Of a DNA stretch of 64,000 bases, positions 45,435 to 56,989 are shown piece by piece (the first letter of the stretch is position 1; the number at the start of each line of letters is the position of its first letter). The position numbers and the translations under genes were made by a program. The notes under the pieces are model-generated. The model made no database searches, had not been told where the DNA came from, and saw only the letters and a list, made by a program, of their open reading frames with translations. This stretch comes from Combretum micranthum (lineage: Eukaryota; Streptophyta; Magnoliopsida; Myrtales; Combretaceae): positions 1 to 64,000 of the forward strand of contig JAMXBD010004319.1 of the NCBI GenBank assembly GCA_024138025.1. The letters run 5' to 3'.

Positions 45435-47169
45435 ACTTAAATTTTTACACCCCAAAGGATACCTTAAACGTAACAGTCTGCCGCATGCTAATCAAGACTT
45501 AAGAATAACCGCCGCAGTCATTCAGAAGTCTTGTGTTAGTATATAAGGTGTTCCCTCACGACAATAGAATACATAAACAATTGGATACAGATAGTTCAAT
45601 TTGATAGGATAAGCATAAAAATATAAACCACAGATATCTCAGGATCAATTACAAAGCATTAAGGGGCATTCCCCAGCTACACATAAGTCTAAACATTATC
45701 TTTTTGGTAACAATTGATTCTTCTAGGTTCACTACTAAGAATTATACAAAGCAACTGTGATCTTCTAAGGAGATAACTCCTAGTCTCTCATTACCTAATT
45801 TGGCCAGGTCCGGGGACGCAGTCATAGGTATGGGAACTGCATTGGAAAGAAACCGTGGGGGTGTAAGCTACGCTAGCTTAGTGAGTTCCACTTCCAAAAT
45901 TAAATGCTCAATAGCAATATATAACAGACAAGTTATTAACAACCATATGAATGCACAAACACGTGAGCATATAATACATAAGACTAATTGGAAGTCTTAT
46001 GTTGAATGGATTTACGCCCTCCATTCCGGGTTAGGTGTTTCAGGCCCATACGACCAACGATTCCAGTTTTTCTCACCTTTTATTGTGGTAGATATAGGTG
46101 GCCACCCACACACATTTTTAATTTATATTGTGATTAATACAAGTACCCACCTACACACATTTTCAATTTCGGCCCGTACGCCAATATTTAAATTTCCAGC
46201 CATTACGCCAACATTTGAATTTACAAGCCCTTCGTTGCTCATCTATTATGCCTTCTTCCCACAAAGGTATAATAACCTATGCAATTTGACTCACATATGG
46301 TATGCATGGTCAATTTGATTATAAGATCATGGCATATTAATTTAACAATTTATGGGTGATCATAGAGATTGCAGACAGATCAATTCTACACTACATCATA
46401 CAAATAATTACAACAAGCTCATTTTGATATTCTTATCATCAATTCACCCATGTAGAAATCATATTCATACAATCAATTTTTATCTTATCCTACTTCTAAT
46501 GCCACTAACATTACAAACACATTCACAAGCATGTAATATCGAGATAGTGAACTCACTTGGCCATGATCTCCAGTCTTTAATGGTAGCGGTCTAGAAACAA
46601 GAATTTTCCCTCAAATATAAAATCACATAAATGAAAGAAATACCTTATGAGTATTTCATATCATAAGTAATTCCAAACTTTTCAATGAAAACTCTTTAAA
46701 TTCGTAATTTCCGTAGTAATTAGAAATTCTAACTTAAAACGACTATAACTGGTCATTTTAACTCGGAATTTCTCAAATAAGCTATCGATTTCTATCTACT
46801 TCGAAGATCTATCTATTTATGATGTTATTACTAAATTTCAAAAAATTAGGTTTTAGAAGGTTCGGGTCAGATCTGATCAGTAACTAAAAGTTGAGATTCC
46901 AAAATTGTTTTGTGAAATTTACATTAATTCTATCGAGTAGATCATATGTATATGTAATATCTACATGTTATTATCATGCATGATATGATATGAGCTATTT
47001 AGGTGCATTTCCTTAATAATTTTTGGTTAAAAGAATTCTTAGAAAAACTTCTACTTTGAAATAATGTTATGAATGCTTATTTGAGAATACTAGCTTTATT
47101 TCTTTAAAATCATACCTATTGTTGCTATGGTAAAGCCTTGGTGACCTATATATCCAATGCCTTCACTAT

Positions 47170-47850
47170 CTTAACAAATTTATTCATTTAAAGGTTGGAA
47201 GATAGATGTTTAAGTGTGGATTTTGCCTTGTGACGAATATTCCATCATTTTTGAAAATGAGATTATTGTTTGATCTTAGTTGGAAAACCTTTCCTTTATT
47301 TTAAGTTTCTACTTTGATAAAACATATTTATTCTTATAAAAATCAAGTCTTTATTATGTCTATCCCCTAAGACTTCTATTTTTACATAAAAATACTCATT
47401 TTGACATTTGGAAATAGGTATTTAAATAGGGATCATTTTTAGATCCGAATTTGGAAAATTTTTTTTGGGCTTGTTTCTTGTGAAAAACTCATTTATGCTT
47501 TCTAAAATTAAGACTTAATCAAACCTACTTCCTAAGGCTTTCATTTCTTTAATAAAACCCTTGTTTTAGGGTTAGAAAACAAGTGTTTTCTTGGCATTTC
47601 ACCCTAGATACGAATTTCTACATTTTTATTGGAGTTAAATCATAGATCTAACTTAAATTTTGTAATCATTTTCTTATTTAAAACTCTCTCTTAGTAAAAC
47701 CATGATCAATTCATAAAAATCACTACTTGATGATAAGTATTACCTAAGCCCTTCATTTTACATGTAAAACCTTCATTTTGAAGTTGGAAAATATGCTTTC
47801 TAAATGGGTCTTTCTCAAGATCCGAATTTTAAAATTTACTTTTTGTAAGA
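47170..47850. repeat. Diverged tandem repeat inside LTR, about 170-210 bp unit
   Basis: Four units end in variants of AGATCCGAATTT (near 47237, 47443, 47607 and 47819), each preceded by similar text: CCTAAG.CTTTCATTT, TTAC.TAAAA, TTTTGA.GTTGGAAAAT and a GGGTC/GGATC. Spacing is 166-212 bp. Units are heavily diverged. Confidence 0.45.
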
Positions 47851-48446
47851 AACAAAATGGATATTGAGTTTTGATCAACACTGTCCTTAAGAAAAACATG
47901 TAGCAAGTCTTTCATGCATGTAAAACAAATAGCTATGTTATTTTAACTACTAAAACAAGTAGATCTACTATACTACTCATGTCATGAATGTAAATGCATC
48001 ATGAAAAATATGTAAATGAGAATAGAAATGAAAATATAAGCTCAAAGTTTCCATAAAGATAATAGATATCAAATGATATAGCAAAATGATGGTATATCAA
48101 CTCTAACAACAAGATCTACACATTGTGATGATAAGAATATCATGTTTTAGTATTTTCCACATCCCTAGCACAAAGCTCATGGGGATTTTGGTGAATCTAC
48201 ACATGTATAAATTTATCATTACATGTTTCTAAAGTGGTAGGGTTAAGATATTACTTTTTAGTGTTTTGGAGAAGGAAACTTGAAGTAAAAAAAAAAATTT
48301 TTTGCATTGTGGTGTGTTGGGGGGAGGGGGGGGGGGAGGGGGAGGGGGGAGTCACGGCAAAGAGAGAAAAGAGAGGGAGAGAAAAAGACTTTCAAAGTGG
48401 ATTTTGTAAGATGAGGAAAAGTGAAAAAGTGAAAGGTGAAAAGGAG

Positions 48447-48454
48447 TTTATATA
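48447..48454 (-). promoter_or_regulatory. Candidate LTR TATA box
   Basis: The minus strand reads TATATAAAC about 0.9 kb into the LTR, comparable to the TATAAATA boxes of the related LTRs. Confidence 0.4.
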
Positions 48455-48526
48455 GAAAAAGGAATTAGGGTTTGTATGAATAATAAATTGATAAAATCAA
48501 CAAATGAGAGAGAATTTGTGTGGTGT

Positions 48527-48527
<1 letters not shown>

Positions 48528-48590
<63 letters not shown>
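48528..48590 (+). repeat. Perfect 63-nt poly(G) tract
   Basis: 63 uninterrupted G between GTGTTT and TGTTTGGGGGTGGGG. A second impure G-rich patch lies at about 48309-48350. Related LTRs have a short C/G-rich patch at the corresponding place, so it looks like an expansion of an existing tract. It may form quadruplex DNA. Length may not be reliable in assembled sequence. Confidence 0.85.
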
Positions 48591-48591
<1 letters not shown>

Positions 48592-49377
48592 GTTTGGGGG
48601 TGGGGAGGGTGGTGTGTGCACCGGTTTTGAGAGAGGGAAAGGAGAGTGTTTTATTTATTTTGTGTAATAACTTTCAAACTTAATGAGTAGTTTGTGTACA
48701 AAAATATATTGGAAAAGTAAATTTGTAAAGAAATGATGTAAAATTATAAGAATAGGTTGTAAGGATGTAAGAGTAGGGTATGGGTGGTTGTACTTGATGA
48801 ATAGTGTATAAGAAAACAAAAGTTGATTAGACATTTAATTTACCGGTAGTAATAAAAATACGATAAAAGGTTTATAACTATAATTTTTATAACCCGAAAA
48901 ATTATATAACTGAAATATTTAGAAATATTATGAAATTACGAATCTAATGGTACTAATATCATATATTCAATATCTCGAGCCTCGAGGCATGCTTTTCGAG
49001 ACTTGTATCCGAGCGAGCCTGAAATAGGTCGAAAATTTACTAATCGGGTATTACTTAGCATTCTAATATTAATACGAGCCAACCTACACTTCCTGCTCGT
49101 ATTTCGACTCCTTGGTTTGAGAACCCGGGATTGCTGGATCTAAATTGCTAGGGTTTTCTAAGATCTTATTGACTAGGGTTTTTGGTTGACTTTCCGATTT
49201 AGAACCGTACTCCGAAGTTGACTCGTTTTTATTCCTTCAGGGTTTCCTCCTTGATATTGCTAGACATAGGATTCCTAGGTCCAATTGGTCCAGAGATATT
49301 CCTTTAGGATTTCGATTTCCAATTTTAAGTCTTTCTCGAAATCGAATTCAGGTTTACTAAGAAAACAAGGGTTTACA

Positions 49378-50089
49378 GTATATGTTTATATGATTTCATT
49401 TGATATTTATTATTTGATGAATATTGATTAAAATCAACTTGTTCATTTTTAAATTTGTTCTTTAGGCTCATTATATATATATTTGTTGATGATAAACTAT
49501 TGTTTTATTTTAATAGTTTTTAACTTTATAAAGTGTGAAATTTATTTGTTTAGTTAAAAAAAATTATTATGTACTAATTGTTTAATGTATTTTGTTAGAG
49601 AATAATTTTATTCGTTGATGAATTTGTTTGATAGATGGATTTTTATTTTAGCTAAATTTATTGGTAGATGATTGACTTGATTATTATATTAAAAATTATA
49701 AATTATGACTTATCATGTATTAGTTAATGAATATATCTTATTGGTAGATAATTGATTTTATAGAGAACTATAGATTAAAACTATGATGAATTCATAAAAT
49801 ATTTTGTTGTCGTTTACAATATAAACTTTGTAAAGTGATATAAATATTTAAGTATCCACACGTTTGTAAAAAAAACTAGAACAAAGAAAATTTTTAGTTA
49901 GAATTTTGATTTAATCCATAATTCAAGCAAAATCAAATCTCTATTTAATGGTTTAGAAAATTTCTAATTTGAACCAAACCGTTACTTAATGGTTTGGTTT
50001 ATGATGGAAAAAAAACAAATCTTAAATTATGGTTTTGTTTGATATTAGGAAAAACCGAACCAAATCGATCCGTACCTACCCCTATCTCT
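49378..50089. other. AT-rich intergenic stretch
   Basis: No gene. It ends with AACCGAACCAAATCGATCC and ACCTACCCCTA near 50051-50085, text similar to hAT-type MITE ends, but I did not find the opposite terminus. Confidence 0.3.
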
Positions 50090-50475
50090 ACCTCCTCCTC
50101 AAACAAAGCAACCATCTCTTGAGGAGCTCATGACCCAATTCGTTAAGGCTTTGGAAACTTTTCAATAACAAATCGAAGCAACCTTGAGAAATTATGAAGC
50201 CTCCATTCATAATTTGGAGAATCAAATGGGCCAAATTGCTAAGATGTTGTTGGAAAACATTAAGGATCTTTACTTGGAAATGTTGCACCAAATCCGAAAG
50301 AGCCAGTCAAAGTGGTTACTTTGAGGAGTGGGAAGGAGCACTAAAGCGAAGTCAAGGATCAAATGAAAGAAAAGAAGTCTGAAGTTGAGGTTCTAGTTGA
50401 GAAGCTGATTGGGAAAAAGGATAGAGTTAAGGAAGTTGATGTTGAGAAGCCTACTTCACCTGTTAAGGAGTAAAA
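50090..50475 (+). pseudogene. Gag fragment of an Athila/Tat-type Ty3 element
   Basis: Plus-strand reading with shifts gives SLEELMTQFVKALETFQ, ASIHNLENQMGQIAKML (about 50190-50255), then VAPNPKEPVKVVTLRSGKE (about 50280-50337). The Q(M/L)GQ(I/L)A...TLRSGK pattern is the hallmark of plant Athila-type Gag between capsid and nucleocapsid. A coding-like acidic stretch follows to about 50470, then a stop. No neighbouring Athila genes were found. Confidence 0.6.
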
Positions 50476-51959
50476 ACCCCTTTTGCCATATTTGACAATA
50501 TTAAGATTTTTTTTACCGAGATTTTGTTATATAAATATGAGATCTTAATGAGTTGTTATACATTAATCCCTAACAAATTCAAACTACATAAATAATTTAG
50601 AAAATTTGACACTTAAAATGAATGACTTAGAAAATTAAGGAAATGATAATTATCATAATCAGACTCAATGTATGCAAATGAGTTGAGTCTTTAATTAGGA
50701 TCCACAATTATATGGACCCTGACCAGTGTGAATGAAAAAATAAAATTGAGTAATATGATCAAGTTAATTTAAGATTATTTTGACGCAAGTGTTTAATTAT
50801 GGATAGTTAATATTCTTTGAGTAGAAAGAAGAAAAGAGCATCAAATGATCATCACGCACACAGTAATGAATGTTGTTTGCTAGGACAGAATTAGTAACCA
50901 GACTCAAACTTGACCTAAAAGTGTGTTGGTTATTATTTGGTCACTTACTTCAGGAAGTGGCATTCTTGGACTGGGTTGCAAGCCTGATCGTAACTTCGGG
51001 AGGATGCAGTAAATTAGGTGCTTAGGACCCTACGGAAACGCTTGGTTGCACTTGGTAGGCAATTAATAATGGAATTTTCAAGACTGGACAGTCAATTAGA
51101 GTAGGGATGCAATTGCAATGAGTTATATAGTAGAGGGAGACCCTACATAGAGTGTTGCAATAAACTATGCCCATTGATTGTAAGACTTCAGGAGATGAAG
51201 CTGATGAGGAAACTTTCTTTTTCTTTCTTGATAAGTTCTGGAGGCTTGTCAATCAACCCCTTTCATTCCCCATTCGTTTGCTAGGAGTCATGAGTACTCT
51301 TGTGCATGTTGGTATTTTTGGGATGCTGGAAAAATCTTGCTTGTGGAATTGGATTAATTGCTTAATATGTGGATGTTGCATTAAAATAGATACTTGTGGC
51401 ATGTATGTGTGTTTGTTTATTGTGAACTAGTTTTCGTTGTCATTTTTAACATTTCATGCACCAAAGATGGTATTTATGTGGATTTCTGCTACAATTATTT
51501 GATTTTTGGGTTTGTTGACTTGGAGGATTAAATGCTTGATGTTGACTCATTAGGCTATTTTCTTGAGATTTAAAGTACTTTGTTTTTCTTAATATTTGAC
51601 GGATGACTGTAAACTTTAAGCATTAAACCATTTTTATTTTTAAGGGCTTTAGACCAAAATTGTGTGATTTTGATTTAAGCATAGCTCTCATTTATGTTAT
51701 GCTCGAATGGGCTTTATCCTATTTTTTTTTTTTTCGAAAATCTATATCAAATTGCTCAATTTTATAGGTTTTGAAATAGCCTAAATCACGGGAAAACAAT
51801 TAAAACTCTATCGAAATTTTTATAAAATTAATAATAAATTCTTAATTAAAATGTAATTAGCAACCTACTTAGCTTAATGGATGCCTTTCATGTCTCACTC
51901 AAGTGACACATGTGGCTAAACAACAACGTCTTGTGCGCTTAGGGCGTTATAGTTTAATA
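50476..51959. other. Old retroelement debris, probably including an LTR
   Basis: No gene recognised. AT-rich with a T run at about 51722-51734. The last 100 bp (…GGGCGTTATA, about 51943-51953) resemble a Ty3 LTR 3' end because a primer-site-like sequence follows. LTR start not found. Confidence 0.35.
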
Positions 51960-51971
51960 TGGTATCAAAGC
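51960..51971 (+). promoter_or_regulatory. Relic primer binding site
   Basis: TGGTATCAAAGC, one change from the initiator-Met site, just after an LTR-like end. No gag is recognisable downstream (51972-52852). Confidence 0.5.
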
Positions 51972-52852
51972 TACATGTTTAAATTGATTAGGGCGAAATA
52001 CTTAAATCTATGAAAGTAAGAGTAGGCTGGGATGCTTTGCTTGTTTGTATCATTTGATGCGTTGGCTTAAAGTTAAAAACCCTAAAATGGTAAGGACTAA
52101 ATAATTAACAACTTGGCCTATAGTATAAATGCTATTTTTAGTAATTATATCGTGAAAAATGCAATTAACCACTGTAATATGTCTTATGCTCTATTATGAT
52201 TATGCAATTGGTAAATTGATAAGTTCTTTAAGTTAATTGAACATGTGTGATCCATGTTGCATAATAGATGGCTAGAGGAAATGAACGTGGCTTTATCCCT
52301 TGAGGAAATTACCTCATTCCCCTTATGCCACATGACCTGGAATGTCTTGTTAACTTAGTGAGTAATATGTTAAAAGAAGTTGTGTTATATGTTATTAAAA
52401 GATTAATGTATCCCACATGGGCAATGAAGCAGCTTGCTTTGATGGAGATCTGGTGCTTTTGATATGAAGATAGAAATGGCGAACGAGCGCTGTTCCAAAT
52501 ACCGTTAAAGGAAGCTAAATTCAAATAGGAATGTTGTGGTAAAATCGAATCTCACTTCCATGTGTTGATGTAGATCTCTTCTACAAATTAGTGCTCGTGG
52601 AGATGGACATGAAAAATAGAACATTATCATAAAGCTTCAATTTCAATGATTATGAATGAGAACATGCATCATATGATGTATCTCTGCTAGCTTCTTGGAA
52701 TTTCATTGAACTCTGTGGAGAAAATCGTCTTAGAATGCTGGTGTTGGTGATCGGTGCAGAGAAAATAAAATATATATTTACTTCTTCTAGTTTAAAGTTT
52801 TACAAGCGAAGAATGATGTACACATCAGACTCTTTAGAATTGATGCTTGGAA
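51972..52852. other. Sequence after the relic primer site, unrecognised
   Basis: An ATG at about 52269 opens MARGNERGFIP followed by a stop and other short frames. This might be a gag relic, but no diagnostic motif is seen. Confidence 0.25.
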
Positions 52853-53700
52853 TTAATGAATTTGCATGGAGCCATAATGGAGCTAGTTTTTTCAACTATT
52901 CATGATAAAGTAGCAAGCTCAAAGCAATCTTGTATACAAAATAGAAAAGACATAGCAACCCAAGTTGGTCCTTATGGATGACCATGCCTATTGGATTGAA
53001 ACAACCTTCAGTTATTCTTCAACATAATAATTATTTTAGCTTTAATTGCACTAGAAACCTGTAACTTATAGAAGAAAAGTTAAAGAGAAAAGAAAAAGAA
53101 ATTGATGATTAAGTATTAAAACTTAACTAAAAAAGTAGATGCTCATACAATAATTCAAACCACCATAATTAATGAAACAAAATGTAATTGCTATATTTTT
53201 ACTAATTGCACAATTGTCTAGCTTTGTTACATACAAAGCTATCTCATATTGCTAAATTTTTAGCAACTAGTCATCTTTATAATGGATAATTTGACATTCT
53301 ATTGCAATAATATAGGAAGTGTGAGCTTATTGGGTTGTGTTGATTTGGTGTTATGCGCATGGTTGGACTAGGTTGAAGGGTTTATTTTAATTGTTATAAG
53401 AAAACTAATACTAATTGTAATAATCATAATTTTGATAAATAAAATAATAATTATAATGATAAAATAAATAAAAAAAACAGTTTGCGTCAGTTGACACAAG
53501 GCATGCTTTTATAGATGAGAGTGCTACATCATCTAATGGAGAAAATAGAGTTAGTATAGGTAACATTTGTGTACACAAAAACTAGATCTAGGTATGAAAT
53601 TGATCAAAATGAATGTTCGGGTTCTTAATTGCACATTTGGTCAAAGTTGAGGTACCAATAGTGATATCAATCCGAAAACTTTTCATAGTGATTGTTGTTA
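52853..53700. repeat. Dispersed repeat, copy B
   Basis: Matches 1-835 in direct orientation. The shared end lies near TTTTCATAGTGAT; after it the two copies diverge. Unlike copy A, its left flank is visible: similarity may extend upstream of 52853 beyond the window in copy A. Confidence 0.7.
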
Positions 53701-53817
53701 AAAAAAAAAAAACTAGGCTATTACTCACATTTGGAAGCTATAAGGCGGGTTTCTAAAACGATTTTAATTTCACTTAACCAACCATTATCTTTTTTGTAAT
53801 TTATGCCCAATTCAAGC

Positions 53818-53853
<36 letters not shown>

Positions 53854-54630
53854 CATAAAGAGATAATAGACGCAAAAGATCATACCAACATTTAATATGG
53901 AGTTTAGCTTGCTCCTTAGTCTCTACGGTCAACAATTGCCTCACTCAAAGAGGACTTCATATTTTCATTCACAATAAATAATGCCTTAACAGTAGGACTT
54001 TAACAATTTGCCTCATCAAAAGGATTTTACCAATGCCTACAACTTGTAGGACTTCACTCAAATGCCTCAACACATGAGGACTTCACTAAACAACTCTCAA
54101 ACACATGTGTGAATAGTTCCATACAACAAGTTCATCTAAATACACTATGACATTATTCATACTTTCACCGATCTAAATACAAATAAAAATACAAATGGGA
54201 AAGTATTTTGACATAATGTTTATACAAAATAAATTCGATTCTCTTTCACAAAACACCCTAAACACTCTTATATCTAGGCTTTCAAAAAAACTTATCCATT
54301 ACCCCTTAAAGTCTTTTCCAACCGTCGTATGAAAAAGGTTTTAGTGACTATTTTTGAAATACTGGCTTGCTGGTATAAAGCCTTATCGACCCGCTGGATT
54401 AAAAGACTCGCTCATAGACAACACCGTCGTTGAAGCTGTTCTTTGATCAACTTATACTGATGAGCTAGCTCATTTTGGACCAACAAGCTAGTACGGGCTC
54501 TGATAGCTTTGATATGCTTTTGTATTTCAAGCATGTCTCTCTCATCTAGACTTCGATTTAGTGATTCAAGATGCTACAGACAAATCGAAGAGAGCTCTAC
54601 AACTTACATGTCTTAAGCTTTAAGAGATTC
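53701..54630. other. Flank of the last chromovirus, with AAT microsatellite
   Basis: (AAT)12 at 53818-53853. 53930-54120 has loosely repeated GCCTCA...AGGACTT text. On the minus strand, about 54560-54430 reads DMLEIQKHIKAIRARTSLL and ELAHQYKLIKEQLQRR, a helix-like charged stretch ending in a stop. I do not recognise it. Confidence 0.35.
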
Positions 54631-56859
54631 TGTAAGGACCCGCTATCGCCCTTAAATTTGAAATAGGCAATAACAGTTGTCCAACCACATATAACCAAAA
54701 GGTTATATATAAGGTTGCTTGAAGAAATTGTTTGAGTAATTGTTTATCTAATTCCATATAGATAATATACAATAGGAAACATAGATTTTTTTTTTTTTGA
54801 AACCTTAAACAAAACTATACTACTACACTATCAACACATTTGGCAAAGGAGTACAACTTAACTTCTAAATAGCTAAGTACATATATTACATATATATATA
54901 TATATATATATTACATCCAAAGACTTCTTACAAGCCTTGACAAAATCTTCAAAACATAACTATTCTAACACTATAATTACATCATCAACAAAAAGAATCA
55001 CATCTAATCTATTACATTCATAGGGTTCCATTGAGTCCATGGTTATCTCTAATCCTCCAACCCATCAAGAAAAGCTTCAAAGTCGGTTTCGTACCCCATA
55101 CTCGTATAGAACTCATCGGAGTCATCACCTGAAATGGATAAAATATGAGCCAAAGGCCCAGTACACAAGTAACGAATACAAATGCAAAGTGGATCACACA
55201 ATCTTAGACTAATGCATTATGCAACAATCAATGGTTTATTGTTAAGTCTTTAGTTAGTAAAACAACATAGGAGTATTCAAACTCCGGACAACAAGGATCT
55301 AGTATTACGTCCGTCTCCCTGAGTGGTCCCTACTGTTCATACAGACTTAACGGGGTTGGTTAGGCGAGGATCTATTACTGTTTAAATCAATATTAAATTT
55401 CACACTTAGCTTAAGCACTAATTAACTAATTGAAAATACAATTGATTAAAGAAATTCAAATAAATTAATACAAAGTCATAATAAAGAATTTAAACATCCT
55501 ATTATATCATAGAACACTTAACAAATACTTAATTGATCATATATCAAACTCTGGAAAAATTTGAAGAAAGTTTTTAAAATTCAAAAGCGTAGGGGATACG
55601 CCGGCATTCAAAGCCGGCGGCTTTGAACCGATGTTCATCACTCTGAAAATCAACACTGCCAACACTGGCAGCGTTCAAGGGTACGCCGGAGGCCTTCATT
55701 CTACGCCAGCGGCTTTGAGCCGATGTAGAATGCAAAATCCAAATTTCCAAAAATTTGCCGAGAGGTACATACTGGCAGCGTATCCATGTACGCTGGCGGC
55801 TTTTCACTCTGCGTCGGTGGCTTTGGAATCCCAGTAGCCGGCGTACAATTTGAAAAATGAACGCTGGCTGACTTTTCTAGTGAAAGCCGGCGACGTTCGA
55901 ACGGCTTTAAGAAATTTGATCTGTTCGCTTCCAACACCGCCTATAAGCCGGTGATGTAGAAGCCCCAGATGCCGGCGTACGACCAAAATTTAACCTATAC
56001 GAAAATGTTTTTGACTTTCCCTGTTTTATTACAACTTTTTTCACTTTCAATAATTCCCAAACTTAATCCAAACTTTCCAAAGCTTGTTATATGATCCAAA
56101 CACTATCCTAACAACATGAATTCTACTTCTAATCATCAAAACACTAATACACTTCAATTACTCTCAACTTCTCAATCCTTTAATCTTCCAAAACATTCAT
56201 TCCTCACATCAACACTCATATAGATATAAACTACCACTCCTTTAGCCACATAATCTTGTTTAAACCACCATCAAGCACCAAATCAATCCCACATCAATTA
56301 TACATAAAATTCATTTCTATCTAACATTTACAAACAAACACAATATAGAACATAAAATAAAAGATAAAGTTTGCATTTAACTTACATGACTAAATCTTGG
56401 CTTGGAATGGTTTAAATCCAAAAGCTTATAGTTAATCTTGACTTAGGGTTTAAGATTTTGGATGGAAAAGGAAGAAAGAAAGAAAGAAAAGAAAGAAAAT
56501 TCGTATGGGGAAATAGGGCTGCCAAAAAGAGGTCAAACTTGTCAAAAAGTCAATTCTCATCCAAAATTGCCATTAGGGGTATATTTGTCCTAGGATTAAT
56601 TTGGGTTAATTTCAAATGCATTTGAGTTGTATTTAGGCTTAAAAAGTGGACTTAAAGTTTAAAATTTCTGTCATAATCTAACAATTCAAAAGTAATTTAT
56701 TAAATTCTAAACATAACACATGCATATTAATTTGAAAAAGACACACATATTCATTACACTATACACACATTTATACATATCAAACAATAATATTAATTTC
56801 ATAATACTATACACATAAAATAACACATGTCTAAACATTCACTAATTATATTAACCAAG

Positions 56860-56896
<37 letters not shown>

Positions 56897-56948
56897 TTCA
56901 TTTCAATAACACATTAATATGTAATTTAAGGAATTCATGGCTATTTCA
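54631..56948 (-). repeat. 3' LTR of the last chromovirus
   Basis: 2,318 bp, TG...CA in element orientation. Relative to the other LTR it lacks about 295 bp (the hairpin block at 62663-62957). Contains a GCCGGCG-rich island at 55590-55980 and (AC)n(AT)n at about 56862-56897. Confidence 0.88.
55590..55985. repeat. GCCGGCG-rich island in LTR
   Basis: A GC-rich island in AT-rich DNA built from repeated GCCGGCGGCTTTG, TACGCCGG and ACTGGCAGCG-type words in both orientations. The same island is at about 63205-63585 in the other LTR, with point differences such as GCGTCGG versus CACCGG. Confidence 0.65.
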
Positions 56949-56961
56949 TTCTCTCCTCCTT
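56949..56961 (-). promoter_or_regulatory. Polypurine tract of the last chromovirus
   Basis: The minus strand reads AAGGAGGAGAGAA immediately before the 3' LTR start TGAAATAG. Confidence 0.8.
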
Positions 56962-56989
56962 CAAAAAGTTTCGTCCTCGAAACTTAGCT

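Larger units (their letters stand above)
39698..49377 (-). mobile_element. Decayed long-LTR chromovirus, internally deleted
   Basis: 5' LTR 45446-49377, primer site 45423-45434, pre-gag region about 45290-44300, gag and protease relics 43500-42430, and the start of RT at about 42320-42200. This joins, without the rest of RT, RNase H, integrase or polypurine tract, to a partial 3' LTR (clear at about 40170-42060). The LTR edge beside the old copia is uncertain; sequence from about 39713 (CACCAAAAG...GATAGTCT) may be its diverged end. It is older than the 6-18 kb element, with which it shares organisation and LTR blocks. Confidence 0.75.
45446..49377 (-). repeat. 5' LTR of the decayed chromovirus
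   Basis: About 3.9 kb, TGTAAACCCTTG...CTTTGGGGTGTA in element orientation. Contains a TATATAAA-type box at 48447-48454 (minus), G tracts at about 48310-48350 and 48528-48590, a diverged tandem repeat at about 47170-47850, and the conserved TATGCAATTTGACTCA block at 46278-46293. Confidence 0.8.

Noticed and set aside
48476..48667. Open frame with a long poly-glycine run
   Set aside because: It is only the 63-G tract read as GGG codons inside an LTR.
55701..55937. 78-codon frame repeated at 63301-63540
   Set aside because: Presence in both LTRs is expected from LTR duplication, so it is not evidence of coding; no known domain.
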